A DNA stretch of 54,945 bases from Brevibacillus panacihumi (GCF_003710985.1 NZ_RHHT01000028.1:1-54945); one strand, 5' to 3'. Positions 15,868-24,778 are shown, counted from the stretch's first letter. Notes: a model not told the origin generated them from the letters alone. A program made the numbers and translations.

Positions 15868-17871
15868 TTAAATGACACGACCTATGGATGATCCTTCCAA
15901 AATAGCCCGTTTGGCATCCAATTCACCCGCTTCTTTCGCCCCACCGATCAGATGGACCGGGAGACGCCCGATCAATTCATGAAAGAGACGGTCGTTGGAC
16001 GTTGCACCTGCCGCAATCACGACGGTGTCCGCTGGTATCAGCCGTTCTTCTTCGCCCTGCTTGATGACCACGCCATCCCGAGTAATTTCACGATACTCGA
16101 TCTGCGTCAGCATGTCTACACCATGCTGTTTCAGATTGGCCAATACAGCCCAGCGTGTGGTTTTTCCAAGTCCTGTGCCGACGTGTTTTCCACGGCGCAG
16201 CATGATTACCTTGCGTCCGCTCTGCTGCATTCGCTGTAGTGCTCGAGCGTCGAGAATGCGGTAGTCCAGCAGGTATTGTGCCGCTTGCGGGCTGATGGAT
16301 TCGTCCTGAACGAGCAGATGGGACAGATCGCAGGCAATGCCTCCAGCGCCTACGATCGCTACGCGCTTGCCCGCTTTGGCTTGCTTTTCAAATACTTGCG
16401 CATAGCTGACCACATGCGGCAGATCGATTCCGGAGATGTCGGGACGTCGTGGAATGACCCCCGTCGCGATGACAGCTTCATCAAATCCTTCGGCGAGAAG
16501 AGCATCAGCCGAGGCCTTAACCCCAAGGCGCAATTCGACGCCCAGCCGGTCAAGCTGCGTCCGGTAATAGCGCAAGGTCTCGTTGAATTCCTCCTTGCCT
16601 GGGACCTGCCTGGCGTAGTTGAGCTGCCCGCCGATCTGTTGCTGCTTTTCGAAGACCACCACCTGATGCCCTCGCTCCGCCAGCACCCGCGCCGCCTCCA
16701 GTCCTGCTGGCCCTGCGCCGACCACTGCCACCTTTTTCTTTACTGCCGTCGGCACCAGCGCCCATTCCTTCTCCCGTCCCACCTCGGGATTGACGAGACA
16801 GGAAGCCACTCTGCCGTCAAAGATATGATCGAGACAAGCCTGATTGCAGGCGATGCAGGTATTGACCTCATCAAAACGTCCCTCGGCGCTCTTGCTCACA
16901 ATCTGCGGGTCGGCAAGGAACGGCCGTGCCATCGAGACCAGATCGCACCGCCCTTCCTCGAGAATCTTCTCAGCCTGTCGCAGGTCGTTGATCCGGTTGC
17001 TCGCAATGACGGGGATGGTGACGGCCTGCTTCACCTGCTGGGCCACCCAGACGTATGCGCCGCGCGGAACCATCATGGCAATTGTCGGAACCTTGGACTC
17101 ATGCCAGCCGATTCCGACATTCAGCGCGTCCATGCCCGCCTCCTCAAGCATCGCAGCAAATCGCAGCGTCTCCTCCATGGACGTGCTCTCCGGCATCAAA
17201 TCAAGACCTGACATGCGGAAAATGACAGGATACCCTTCGCCTACGGCTTGCCGTACTCGCTTAGCTACCTCCACTCCAAAGCGGGCGCGTCGCTCAAAAT
17301 CTCCACCCCAGGCGTCTTCGCGATGGTTGGTGACCGGGGATAAAAACTGATTGATCAGATAACCCTCCGATCCCATAATCTCAACGGCGTCAAAGCCAGC
17401 CTTTTGCGCTCGAACAGCACCATCCGCAAAAGCCTGAATCGTCATTTCGATCTCATCTGCCGTCAATTCGCGTGGAGCCCAGCGGTTGATTGGCGCTTGC
17501 AAGGGAGAGGGAGCCACCGGGTCCAGGCCCGTCGCATCTTTGTATGCATAACGGCCCGCATGGAAGAGCTGCAGCGCGATTTTGCCGCCCTCCTGGTGAA
17601 CCGCCTCAGTAATCAGCGCCCAGGAAGGGATTTGGTCATCCCCATAGACATGGCAATACTCATCGCCCATTCCACCTTCCGGCAGCACTGCTGCGCCGCC
17701 CGTGACAATCAAGCCAGCCCCGCCTCGCGCCCGCTGCGCGTAAAAGGCTGCCAATCTTTCTACTCCAGCCTCCAATTTTTCCATTCCAACGTGCATCGAG
17801 CCCATCATGATGCGATTGCGCAGCTCCATACTTCCAAGATAGACGGGTTCCAATGCCTTAGCGAGTTTCAT
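15868..17871 (-). CDS. NADH:flavin oxidoreductase / 2,4-dienoyl-CoA reductase (FadH-like)
   Basis: About 667 residues in the order of 2,4-dienoyl-CoA reductase. The N-terminal old-yellow-enzyme FMN barrel spans about 1-345. The 4Fe-4S cysteines are in CIACNQACLDHIF followed by a fourth Cys (ASCLVNP), near residues 340-360. The FAD-binding GAGPAGLEAARVLAERG is near 390 and the NAD(P)-binding VGAGGIACD near 515. Such enzymes remove cis double bonds of unsaturated fatty acids during beta-oxidation. A near-perfect FadR operator 20 bases upstream supports this role. ATG 17871 is spaced correctly after GGGGGT; ATG 17877 is too close. Other oxidoreductases of this architecture exist, so the substrate is inferred. 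Confidence 0.85.
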   Translation of the reverse strand: MKLAKALEPVYLGSMELRNRIMMGSMHVGMEKLEAGVERLAAFYAQRARGGAGLIVTGGAAVLPEGGMGDEYCHVYGDDQIPSWALITEAVHQEGGKIALQLFHAGRYAYKDATGLDPVAPSPLQAPINRWAPRELTADEIEMTIQAFADGAVRAQKAGFDAVEIMGSEGYLINQFLSPVTNHREDAWGGDFERRARFGVEVAKRVRQAVGEGYPVIFRMSGLDLMPESTSMEETLRFAAMLEEAGMDALNVGIGWHESKVPTIAMMVPRGAYVWVAQQVKQAVTIPVIASNRINDLRQAEKILEEGRCDLVSMARPFLADPQIVSKSAEGRFDEVNTCIACNQACLDHIFDGRVASCLVNPEVGREKEWALVPTAVKKKVAVVGAGPAGLEAARVLAERGHQVVVFEKQQQIGGQLNYARQVPGKEEFNETLRYYRTQLDRLGVELRLGVKASADALLAEGFDEAVIATGVIPRRPDISGIDLPHVVSYAQVFEKQAKAGKRVAIVGAGGIACDLSHLLVQDESISPQAAQYLLDYRILDARALQRMQQSGRKVIMLRRGKHVGTGLGKTTRWAVLANLKQHGVDMLTQIEYREITRDGVVIKQGEEERLIPADTVVIAAGATSNDRLFHELIGRLPVHLIGGAKEAGELDAKRAILEGSSIGRVI

Positions 17872-17890
17872 CGTCATGACCCCCAATTAC

Positions 17891-17910
17891 GAATGAATGT
17901 TCATTCATTC
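17891..17910. promoter_or_regulatory. FadR (TetR-family) operator
   Basis: A perfect inverted repeat GAATGAATG-TT-CATTCATTC, 20 bases, 20 bases upstream of the dienoyl-CoA reductase start. It contains the B. subtilis FadR consensus TGAATGA..TCATTCA, at which a TetR-type repressor is released by long-chain acyl-CoA. The repressor gene is not in the window. Confidence 0.8.
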
Positions 17911-18011
17911 CTCTTTCCTTTCTTTTTTCTCTGCATCACGCCGAAATTCCTTCCCCCTTTCTTCCCTACCGAGAAATAAACGGCATTTCCAGTATCTATA
18001 TACATGAACAC

Positions 18012-18046
18012 ACGAAAAAAAGCCGAGAATTCTCTCCCTCGGCTTT
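18012..18046 (-). terminator. Intrinsic terminator of the gene at 18067
   Basis: On the minus strand AAAGCCGAG pairs with CTCGGCTTT and is followed by a run of T, 20 bases after the stop codon of the 18067-18543 gene. Confidence 0.85.
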
Positions 18047-18066
18047 ATCCCCATCAACTTCCGTAT

Positions 18067-18543
18067 TCAGGCAGGCAAGCGAACCAGCTTCCCCAGATCT
18101 TTCGCGAAACGATCAAGCAGGTCATTCCACTCCTGTACGGCTTCTTCAGACCCGCTCGCTGGCATTTGTACAAGAAAGTGATAGTCCAGCACGATCGATT
18201 GTTCTGCCAGTTGCTCCCGTTCCAGGAAGCGCTTTTTTTCGCTTAAGGAAATTTCGGGAACGATGCATTTGGCTTGCTCCCAGATGTGAAACTTCGCTTC
18301 GTCAGACAATGCGCCGCTCCATTCCATCTCCACTTCTACCTCGCAGCTTTCTTCATCTGGCATCAGGAACAGATGGATCGTCGCAGCTGGCTTGCCTTCC
18401 GTTTCTTCTTCCATAAAAGTCAGCATAATTTCCCTAATCTCCGTATCCTCCAAAAGGGAGCGCTCGGAGCGCAGCACAATGTCCGTAATCACACCCTGCT
18501 CGGACAAGAGCCCGTTTAGTTGCTCAGTCAGGTATTGCAGCAT
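18067..18543 (-). CDS. Hypothetical protein (158 aa)
   Basis: No family recognised. The protein is acidic and soluble, with Glu-rich helical segments at both ends and alternating strands in the middle (ATIHLFLMPDE, CEVEVEMEWSG). ATG 18543 is preceded by TAGGAGAGGCGG; a longer reading frame to 18651 would overlap the next gene's terminator and is rejected. It is a monocistronic unit with its own terminator. Confidence 0.65.
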   Translation of the reverse strand: MLQYLTEQLNGLLSEQGVITDIVLRSERSLLEDTEIREIMLTFMEEETEGKPAATIHLFLMPDEESCEVEVEMEWSGALSDEAKFHIWEQAKCIVPEISLSEKKRFLEREQLAEQSIVLDYHFLVQMPASGSEEAVQEWNDLLDRFAKDLGKLVRLPA

Positions 18544-18609
18544 CCATAAATCCGCCTCTCCTATGTTCCTTCGCCCTTCAGTATACCACGAGCAAGATGC
18601 AGAAAGCAG

Positions 18610-18636
18610 AAAAAAACCCCTTTCAGGAAGGGGTTG
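18610..18636 (-). terminator. Intrinsic terminator overlapping the 3' end of the gene at 18623
   Basis: On the minus strand AACCCCTT pairs with AAGGGGTT, followed by TTTTTTT. The TGA stop of the upstream gene lies in the five-base loop. Confidence 0.85.
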
Positions 18637-18934
18637 GCGTATTATTGACATTCTTCTTGTTCATGAATTCAGACAGCCATGCACGGCGCACTTCTTTATT
18701 GGGACAGTATCCGAGCACATAGCTTTCTCCCCGCATATATTTTTCCTTGATCCATTCTTTGTGTTTTCTAAAAAATGCGTGCTGGAAATCGATTGGCATC
18801 TGCTGATATTCTTCCAATGCTGAGGGATTCTGGAGAAAGAAATCTTCGTCATACACGAATTCTTCATTTTGCTGGCGGCTGATGAAATAAACAAAGGCTA
18901 TCACCAGGAACAGATTCACCAAAAAAATCGTCAT
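18623..18934 (-). CDS. Small single-pass membrane protein (103 aa), unknown function
   Basis: An N-terminal membrane segment (FLVNLFLVIAFVYFI) is followed by a charged cytoplasmic or extracellular tail of about 80 residues with FQHAFFRKHKEWIKEKYMRG. I do not recognise a named family. The ATG follows GGAGGGATTAGG, and a terminator sits on its stop codon, so it is expressed as a single gene. Confidence 0.7.
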   Translation of the reverse strand: MTIFLVNLFLVIAFVYFISRQQNEEFVYDEDFFLQNPSALEEYQQMPIDFQHAFFRKHKEWIKEKYMRGESYVLGYCPNKEVRRAWLSEFMNKKNVNNTPTPS

Positions 18935-19047
18935 CCTAATCCCTCCAGTCAGATAAACAGTTGTCAGATTAATCTGTCTTGTCGTTATAGTATTATTGTA
19001 TCACGTCTTTGGTGTTTTCTAAACCTCTCATTCACATGAAACAAGAC

Positions 19048-19078
19048 AAAAAAACACCCGTTCATTAAAAACGGGTGT
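19048..19078 (-). terminator. Intrinsic terminator of the LCP gene
   Basis: On the minus strand ACACCCGTT pairs with AACGGGTGT, followed by TTTTTTT. The LCP stop codon TAA is in the loop. Confidence 0.85.
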
Positions 19079-20525
19079 CTGTCTGTGCCTTGTCTTGGTT
19101 TGGCGTCGGTGTTTGGGTAATATCCTGACCTACCGGAGAGATAATATCCGGCGGCGGCAATACTTCGCCTTGTGGTGCCTGCGCGGGTGCCGTAGCATCT
19201 TGCGGGACTGTCTGTCCTTGAGCAGGCACGCCCTGCTCAGCTGACTCATCCACGTCTGGAGGAGGTGCCTGTTCAGTGGTCCCTTCCGCATTTGGAGAAT
19301 CCGTTAGATTCGGATCTTGCTGAGGCATCTCGGCCGTATCATTCTTTTCTTTCTTCGGCTCTTGAGGCACAGTCTGTTTCTTTGTTGTTGCCGGCTTGTT
19401 CTTGGAGGATGCGGCCACCGCTTCCTCATTTTTGCCCAAAATCGGAGAATTGTTCAATGACGCCACGATCTTGCCCGACACGCCCATCTCCGTCTGAAGC
19501 GAGTTGCGAACGGCTTCCAGCTTTTCTTTTTCGAGGTATGTATATCCGCCGCTCCAGAAAGCTCCATTTTCAAGTGCAGTGACGGTATTGGCGTTGAATC
19601 CTTTGAAGTCGTATGCCAACCCTTTGATCTGATCCTTGGAGAGGTCTGTATGGATATGCTTGGCTCCGACATCCATGACAGTGAATACCTTCGTCAATCC
19701 TTCCAACGATCCTACCTTGTCCACAATTGCGCGGATGACTTCCTGCTGGCGCCGATTGCGGTCAAAGTCACTGGAGTAGTATTTCGTCCCGCGGTTGTCA
19801 TGGCGATGTCTCACATAGCCCAACGCCTGCTCCCCGTTCAACAGCTGAACGCCTGGGTTGAGGTTGATATGGGTGTCGTCTGTCGGGTCGTCATAGACCA
19901 GCTTGCGGTCGACGTTGACCTCGACGCCGCCCAGCTCATCGATGACAGCCTTGAATCCATCAAAATCGATGGCGACATAGTGATCGATGGGAATGCCCAG
20001 AATCTCGCTCAATGTCTTTTTGGTCAAAGAAACCCCGTCTTCAGTAGGAATCTTGTTGTTTCGCTCAGCTTTGCGACGGTCAGCCTCGCCATTTGCATAT
20101 ACGGAGTTGATCTTGTGGTAATCGCGATACCCCGGGATTTTCACCCGTGTATCACGCGGTATGGAGACCATCGTGACCTTTTTTGTCTCCGGGTTCGCTA
20201 CAGCCACGATCATTACGTCCGTGTTCATAGAGCCAGTCTCCGGGCGTGAGTCCATCCCGAGAACGACAAATGACAAAGGTTTGGTGGAAGAATAAGTAGG
20301 GTCGACATTTTGCGATACAGGAGAGGTAAACTGGTCATTCGGTTTTGTCACGGTATCCAGTGTGTTGTCAATTTTCCAATAAACAGCTCCGGCCACTCCA
20401 CCGACCAGAAGCAGAACAAACAAGCTAAGAAAAACAAACCATCTGCGCAGCTTTCCACTGCGTCCCCTTTTCTTTTTTGGGGGAGCGGAAGCGCGTGTTC
20501 GAGTCATTCCTTGAGGTTGAGGCAT
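19065..20525 (-). CDS. LytR-CpsA-Psr (LCP) family cell-wall ligase
   Basis: 486 residues. A basic cytoplasmic tail (PPKKKRGRSGKLRRW) and one membrane helix (about 30-50) precede the extracellular LCP domain (about 85-240), with VVLGMDSRPETGSMNTD, MVSIPRDTRVKIPG and YVRHRHDNRGT, the Asp and Arg residues that bind polyprenyl-pyrophosphate. A further domain (about 270-365) and a Pro/Gln/Thr/Glu-rich tail follow. LCP proteins attach teichoic acids or other glycopolymers to peptidoglycan. The ATG follows AAGGAGACTG. It is a single gene with its own promoter and terminator. Confidence 0.92.
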   Translation of the reverse strand: MPQPQGMTRTRASAPPKKKRGRSGKLRRWFVFLSLFVLLLVGGVAGAVYWKIDNTLDTVTKPNDQFTSPVSQNVDPTYSSTKPLSFVVLGMDSRPETGSMNTDVMIVAVANPETKKVTMVSIPRDTRVKIPGYRDYHKINSVYANGEADRRKAERNNKIPTEDGVSLTKKTLSEILGIPIDHYVAIDFDGFKAVIDELGGVEVNVDRKLVYDDPTDDTHINLNPGVQLLNGEQALGYVRHRHDNRGTKYYSSDFDRNRRQQEVIRAIVDKVGSLEGLTKVFTVMDVGAKHIHTDLSKDQIKGLAYDFKGFNANTVTALENGAFWSGGYTYLEKEKLEAVRNSLQTEMGVSGKIVASLNNSPILGKNEEAVAASSKNKPATTKKQTVPQEPKKEKNDTAEMPQQDPNLTDSPNAEGTTEQAPPPDVDESAEQGVPAQGQTVPQDATAPAQAPQGEVLPPPDIISPVGQDITQTPTPNQDKAQTDTRF

Positions 20526-20852
20526 GCGTATCAGTCTCCTTGTTCACGACGCTTTATCACCAAAAGAGTGGGAGGCACAAACGATTTGCAAGGTTGCCAA
20601 TCGACAGGATGTACTAATTTTTTCTTCTGATGGTAAAACTCTGACTCCGGTATTGTACCACATCATTGTCTTCATTTGTAGAAAAATGTTCCTCCTGTTT
20701 ACAAAATCCCTCGAAATTTCGGTCGATCAGCGTTGTGATCATAACTCTTCAACTACGTTATGAATAAACTGTATATTCCGGAATTAGAGGGATGACGTTG
20801 CGCTTTTCTAATGCTAGAGTAAGGAAAAAAACAAATACGGAGATGAAACCAG
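20526..20852. other. Divergent intergenic region between LCP and Fsr-like genes
   Basis: 327 bases with no convincing reading frame. It holds the LCP promoter (-10 at 20652) with a 127-base leader. For the plus strand it holds a possible promoter, TTCAAC, 18 bases, then TATATT, ending near 20780. I see no riboswitch fold that I can name in the LCP leader. Confidence 0.5.
20652..20660 (-). promoter_or_regulatory. Extended -10 promoter of the LCP gene
   Basis: The minus strand reads TGGTACAAT, a TGn-extended -10, about 127 bases upstream of the LCP start. No strong -35 is present. Confidence 0.5.
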
Positions 20853-22067
20853 ATGAGCGCCCCTGTAACCCATGCAACACCAGCAGCGAGCGCAGCTCCA
20901 ACAGTCTACAGGATGTTGTTCGCAATCAGCCTTGCCCACCTGCTGAATGACGCCCTGCAGGCAGTTGTTCCTGCCCTCTTGCCCATTTTGGAGAAAAATC
21001 TCACTCTTTCTTTTACGCAAATCGGCATTATTATGCTTGTCATGAACTTCACGGCTTCTGTATTGCAGCCGGTCGTCGGTTATTTTACAGACCGCAAGCC
21101 ACAGCCTTTTTTGACTCCTGTTGCTCTGTTGGTCTCAGGACTGGGCATGTTCTGCCTTGCTTTTGCCGGCCATTACGCCCTGGTTCTGCTAGCCGTCGCT
21201 TGCGTAGGGATCGGTTCGGCCGTTTTCCACCCGGAAGCTTCGCGCTTCGCCCATAAAGCCTCCGGCCCCCGCAGAGGTTTGGGACAGTCAATCTTTCAAG
21301 TTGGCGGCAACGCCGGGCAAGCCCTTGCGCCACTCATGACCATCCTCATCTTCGCCAACCTCGGCCAGGTCGGCGCTTCTTGGTTTTTGGTCCCGGCCGG
21401 GCTGGCAAGCGTCGTTCTCTTTTATGTCGCCACCTGGTACCGCGGCCAGGAGCGCTTGGTCAAAACGCCTGCGGCTCCTGCCAAGTACAGCCAAGGCAGC
21501 AAACGCATGCTGGCACTGGGCTTGCTCGTTCTGATCGTCAGTGTCCGTTCCTGGATGCATGTGGGGTATCAAAGTTTTTATCAGTTTTATTTGATGGATT
21601 TGAAAAATATGGCATATGCACAGGCGCAATTGGTCCTCTTCGGCTTCTTGCTCGCAGGGGCAGTCGGGACATTTCTCGGAGGACCGCTCGCCGACCGTTT
21701 TGGAAAACGGAATGTCCTGATCTTCTCCATGTTGGGCTCCTTGCCGCTGACGCTTCTGACACCGTATGTCAACGGAATTTGGACGTATCCGCTGCTCTTT
21801 CTTACCGGCTTCATCATGCTTTCCAGCTTTTCTGTTGCGGTTGTCTATGCCCAGGAGCTGCTCCCAGGCCGTATCGGGATGGTGTCCGGGCTGATTATCG
21901 GTCTCGCCTTTGGAATGGGAGGAATGGGCGCCCTGGCGTTGGGCTACCTCGCCGATCATTCCGGCATCAGCAGCGTCATCACGCTCTGCTCTCTGCTTCC
22001 GTTGGTCGGACTGCTGGGCTTGATGCTTCCCTCAGACCAGACTGTCCGCAATTGGACGAACGGCTAA
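20853..22067 (+). CDS. MFS transporter, fosmidomycin-resistance (Fsr) type
   Basis: 404 residues with 12 predicted membrane segments. The conserved early motif AHLLNDALQAVVPALLPIL, the GYFTDRKPQPFLTP loop and GIGSAVFHPEASRFAH are hallmarks of the Fsr group, named for fosmidomycin export in E. coli. The ATG is preceded by CGGAGATG at about 8-10 bases. It is a single gene, divergent from the LCP gene and ending at a bidirectional terminator. The true substrate in this organism is unknown. Confidence 0.88.
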   Translation: MSAPVTHATPAASAAPTVYRMLFAISLAHLLNDALQAVVPALLPILEKNLTLSFTQIGIIMLVMNFTASVLQPVVGYFTDRKPQPFLTPVALLVSGLGMFCLAFAGHYALVLLAVACVGIGSAVFHPEASRFAHKASGPRRGLGQSIFQVGGNAGQALAPLMTILIFANLGQVGASWFLVPAGLASVVLFYVATWYRGQERLVKTPAAPAKYSQGSKRMLALGLLVLIVSVRSWMHVGYQSFYQFYLMDLKNMAYAQAQLVLFGFLLAGAVGTFLGGPLADRFGKRNVLIFSMLGSLPLTLLTPYVNGIWTYPLLFLTGFIMLSSFSVAVVYAQELLPGRIGMVSGLIIGLAFGMGGMGALALGYLADHSGISSVITLCSLLPLVGLLGLMLPSDQTVRNWTNG

Positions 22068-22079
22068 AACATTAGCATA

Positions 22080-22130
22080 AAAAAAGAAGCTGGAGAAAAA
22101 CGAACGTTTTTCCCCAGCTTTCTTTTTTAT
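22080..22130. terminator. Bidirectional terminator
   Basis: AAGCTGG-A-GAAAAACG pairs with CGTTTTTC-C-CCAGCTT around AA, flanked by A-rich and T-rich runs on both sides. It serves the convergent Fsr-like gene and the SEC-C gene. Confidence 0.85.
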
Positions 22131-22133
22131 CCC

Positions 22134-24203
22134 TTAAATCAGGATGCCGACGGGCGCTCCCAGCAATTGCGCTACAACAGGCGGATAGAGCTCTGCGGAG
22201 CTGTATAGGCGCCAGCTTCCATCCTCTGTTTGGCCAAACAGCCCGAAAACAACCCAATCTGCTCCCAGCACCTGATTTGCATCGGCGTCAAGCATCAGTT
22301 TGATTTTCTCGCCATTTTGCCTTCTTGCCACCCAGCCATCCTTTTCGGTTCCGAGCAAGAGCAAGCCTTCCTCACAAACCTCCGCAAGCCCTGGAGACGG
22401 AGTCGCGTACAGATGCTGGTACGCTTCTTTTTCCAGGATCCCGCGCAGTCGATAAATCTCCGGCAAGGACTCCTTCAGTTCTGTAAACAATGGCTGCATC
22501 ACGGCCGACAGCGAAGTGCCATTCTGCTTGTCCAGCCACTTGAAGAAGGCGGACAGGACCGACAGAAGATTGGTCGCCAACGTCTTCGTAACGGCGTCAG
22601 TGCGCGAATAAATATCATGAACGAGGAAGAAGGACAGATCCTCGCGCCGCAAGTGATCCCACTCAAAGGAAGGTCCAAATGCTCCTCTGACGAATGAACG
22701 GAAGTTGTTCATCACTTCATCGTACTTTTTGACAGTCGCTTCGGATTTGCCTTCTGTCATTTCATGAACAAAGCGGTTCATCTCTGCCAGTCGCTCCGGA
22801 AGAATCGTGTAGACACTTTCCGGCAACCCCTCGATCAGCGGGCGGCGCAGCAGATTGAATACATGCAGACTGTCGTTGTCCATAGTCAAACGTGGTCGCA
22901 GCAGATCCATCCGCATATAACGGGCGATTCCCTGCCCCAGCTTGCTGTCTTGCTCCATTTGGGACAGAAGGGACTCCAGCATCCCCTTCAGCTCCTGATT
23001 GTCTGATGCCGCCACCAGAACAGGGGCAAGCTCATCCAAAGCATCATGTCCGGTGACAAGCCACTTCTCTGCAAAATAGGTTTGGACAGCCCACTGAAGC
23101 ACTTTCGGCGGCAACGTTGGCTCGCTGGTGATAAACAGGGTTCCTTGAGTCAGCTTGGAGCCTGTCGAGGTCAATACAGAGATCGTTTTTTCTTCCATCA
23201 GCCCATGAAGCTGCAACAGGCCTGCGATCTCCTCCAGCTCTTCTGGATACCCCTCCAAAAGAACCTGCCCATCCTGCACTAGGACTTCTGCCTGGACCTC
23301 GTACAGCTCCAGCAGGGCATCCTTCAGCCCGCGGAACAAATGCTCTTCCTTGCGACGGGCATACACCCAGATTTCCTTGCCGCTATCGCGCTTTTTCAAT
23401 TCAAAGCTGCGCTTGGACTCAATCAGTTTGCGAAACTCCTCTGCATCCGCCAAAGGGAAACGGCGCTGCAGCAGGCTATTGGAGCCATGAGACTGGCGAT
23501 CGGCTTCATTGCCAAACTGGACAATAAAACGGTATAACGACGGGGTGTAGATCCGTTTGGAGGCATCATCTGCAGCTTGCTGCACTTCAGGATGCTGCTG
23601 CAGCCACTCCATCAGCGGCTCCTTGATATGGGGCTGCAAAATGATGCTGCCCGAGAACAGCATATTCCGAAGCCCGAGATTCAGCAGGCGGCCGACGACA
23701 ATTTGCCCTGGCTGAACCTGCAAATTGTTGGAGCGCAACAAATAATGCACTTCTCCGCTCTGCGGCTGACGCACAGTCAGGACATCGCGGTCTACCTCGA
23801 CAATTTCATACGTATTCAGATGCAGACGGGCAAAAGCACGCCGCAGATCAGGCTCCATTCGACGTCCGTGCTGCTTGATGTAATTCTCAAGCAACGTCGT
23901 GTTGCCCGTTTTTTCATCGAGTACAAACCAGTTGAAGAAATGGGCAGCCCATTCGGGACGCATCACACTTTCTTCCGGCAGACCAATCTGTTCGGCAAAG
24001 CGGTTCCGAGCCTCGGAAATCGCTTCATTGGTCACATGACCGCCGACAAAATGATTGAGCCGCTCTACCCAGCCCGCGTACTCCTTTTGCAGCTTCTGCT
24101 CGTGGCGACTACGCAGCTCGGTAATGGGCGTGACGACACCGCAGCATTTTTTGTATTTTTTCCCGCTCCCGCAGGGGCACAGTTCATTTCTACCAACAGA
24201 CAT
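22134..24203 (-). CDS. SEC-C zinc-binding protein with a recombinase core-binding-like domain
   Basis: About 689 residues. The N-terminus carries a SEC-C motif, ELCPCGSGKKYKKCC (Cys-x-Cys-x8-Cys-Cys), a zinc site shared with the SecA tail. The long middle (about 40-470) is not recognised. Residues about 480-560 (SEATVKKYDEVMNNFRSFVR, LRREDLSFFLVHD, LLSVLSAFFKWLDKQNG) look like the SAM-like core-binding domain of tyrosine recombinases, but no catalytic Arg-His-x-x-Arg-Tyr domain follows. ATG 24203 is 13 bases after AAGGAG, a long spacing. It is the last gene of a unit with two other uncharacterised proteins (24285-25510). Its function is unknown; a nucleic-acid or ribosome contact is a guess. 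Confidence 0.75.
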   Translation of the reverse strand: MSVGRNELCPCGSGKKYKKCCGVVTPITELRSRHEQKLQKEYAGWVERLNHFVGGHVTNEAISEARNRFAEQIGLPEESVMRPEWAAHFFNWFVLDEKTGNTTLLENYIKQHGRRMEPDLRRAFARLHLNTYEIVEVDRDVLTVRQPQSGEVHYLLRSNNLQVQPGQIVVGRLLNLGLRNMLFSGSIILQPHIKEPLMEWLQQHPEVQQAADDASKRIYTPSLYRFIVQFGNEADRQSHGSNSLLQRRFPLADAEEFRKLIESKRSFELKKRDSGKEIWVYARRKEEHLFRGLKDALLELYEVQAEVLVQDGQVLLEGYPEELEEIAGLLQLHGLMEEKTISVLTSTGSKLTQGTLFITSEPTLPPKVLQWAVQTYFAEKWLVTGHDALDELAPVLVAASDNQELKGMLESLLSQMEQDSKLGQGIARYMRMDLLRPRLTMDNDSLHVFNLLRRPLIEGLPESVYTILPERLAEMNRFVHEMTEGKSEATVKKYDEVMNNFRSFVRGAFGPSFEWDHLRREDLSFFLVHDIYSRTDAVTKTLATNLLSVLSAFFKWLDKQNGTSLSAVMQPLFTELKESLPEIYRLRGILEKEAYQHLYATPSPGLAEVCEEGLLLLGTEKDGWVARRQNGEKIKLMLDADANQVLGADWVVFGLFGQTEDGSWRLYSSAELYPPVVAQLLGAPVGILI

Positions 24204-24284
24204 AAGGGAATTGGATCTCCTTTCCAGCCCACGCGGCTTGCGTGGGGAATCCTGCACAATCCCCCAATCTTACCGCATTATTCG

Positions 24285-24557
24285 TCAGGTGTTCAAGTAT
24301 TCACGTTTATTTTCATGAGTGATTCCTACATCTCCGCGTTGTTCCCACTGTTCGATAAAGGTCTCCAGTCGGTTGATCCGCGTCTGGATGCGCTGTTTTT
24401 CACTCATGCATGCAGAAATTGCGGTGAGCTGGTTCGCAGTGAAGAGTTCCACCACTTCCTGCTCCATAACTTCAAGGCGAATCCGATAGCATGCGACAAT
24501 CTCCCGCAGCAAGGCAAATCTTTGCTCCAACCGGATCGTAGCGCCCTGGTTACTCAT
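24285..24557 (-). CDS. Small coiled-coil protein (90 aa), paralogue of the upstream gene's C-terminus
   Basis: Almost entirely helical, with heptad-like spacing. Residues about 28-58 (LEVMEQEVVELFTANQLTAI followed by CMSEKQRIQ) match the C-terminal part of the protein encoded just upstream (AEMSQEVVAHFQQSNMQAIE followed by LMKEKHKNEQ). The start ATG overlaps the upstream stop as ATGA, and the ribosome site is weak, so translation is probably coupled. I recognise no named family; a homo- or hetero-oligomer with the paralogous domain is a reasonable inference. Confidence 0.7.
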   Translation of the reverse strand: MSNQGATIRLEQRFALLREIVACYRIRLEVMEQEVVELFTANQLTAISACMSEKQRIQTRINRLETFIEQWEQRGDVGITHENKREYLNT

Positions 24558-24778
24558 TGCTGTTCACTTGCAGCCAGCACTTGTCGGATGCCAAGCGCGA
24601 TTTGTTCGTTCTTATGTTTCTCTTTCATCAGGACTTCTATAGCTTGCATATTGCTTTGCTGAAAATGAGCGACGACTTCCTGGGACATTTCTGCATGGCG
24701 CAGCTCCAGGCGGTTGACCGCTTCTTCCAGCAGTTGTTGTACTTCCTGAAATACGGATTGGCTTTGAACATTATTCAT
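24554..24778 (-). CDS. Possible internally initiated C-terminal isoform (74 aa)
   Basis: AAGGAGG (encoding Lys-Glu-Asp of the long form) is followed by ATCATACC and ATG 24778 in the same frame. The product would be just the coiled-coil domain, very similar in size and sequence to the next gene's 90-residue protein. It may be a genuine second start or chance; proteomic or ribosome-profiling data are needed. Confidence 0.45.
   Translation of the reverse strand: MNNVQSQSVFQEVQQLLEEAVNRLELRHAEMSQEVVAHFQQSNMQAIEVLMKEKHKNEQIALGIRQVLAASEQQ

Noticed and set aside
20526..20651. c-di-AMP or other riboswitch in the LCP leader
   Set aside because: No matching conserved core and no terminator hairpin in the 127-base leader.
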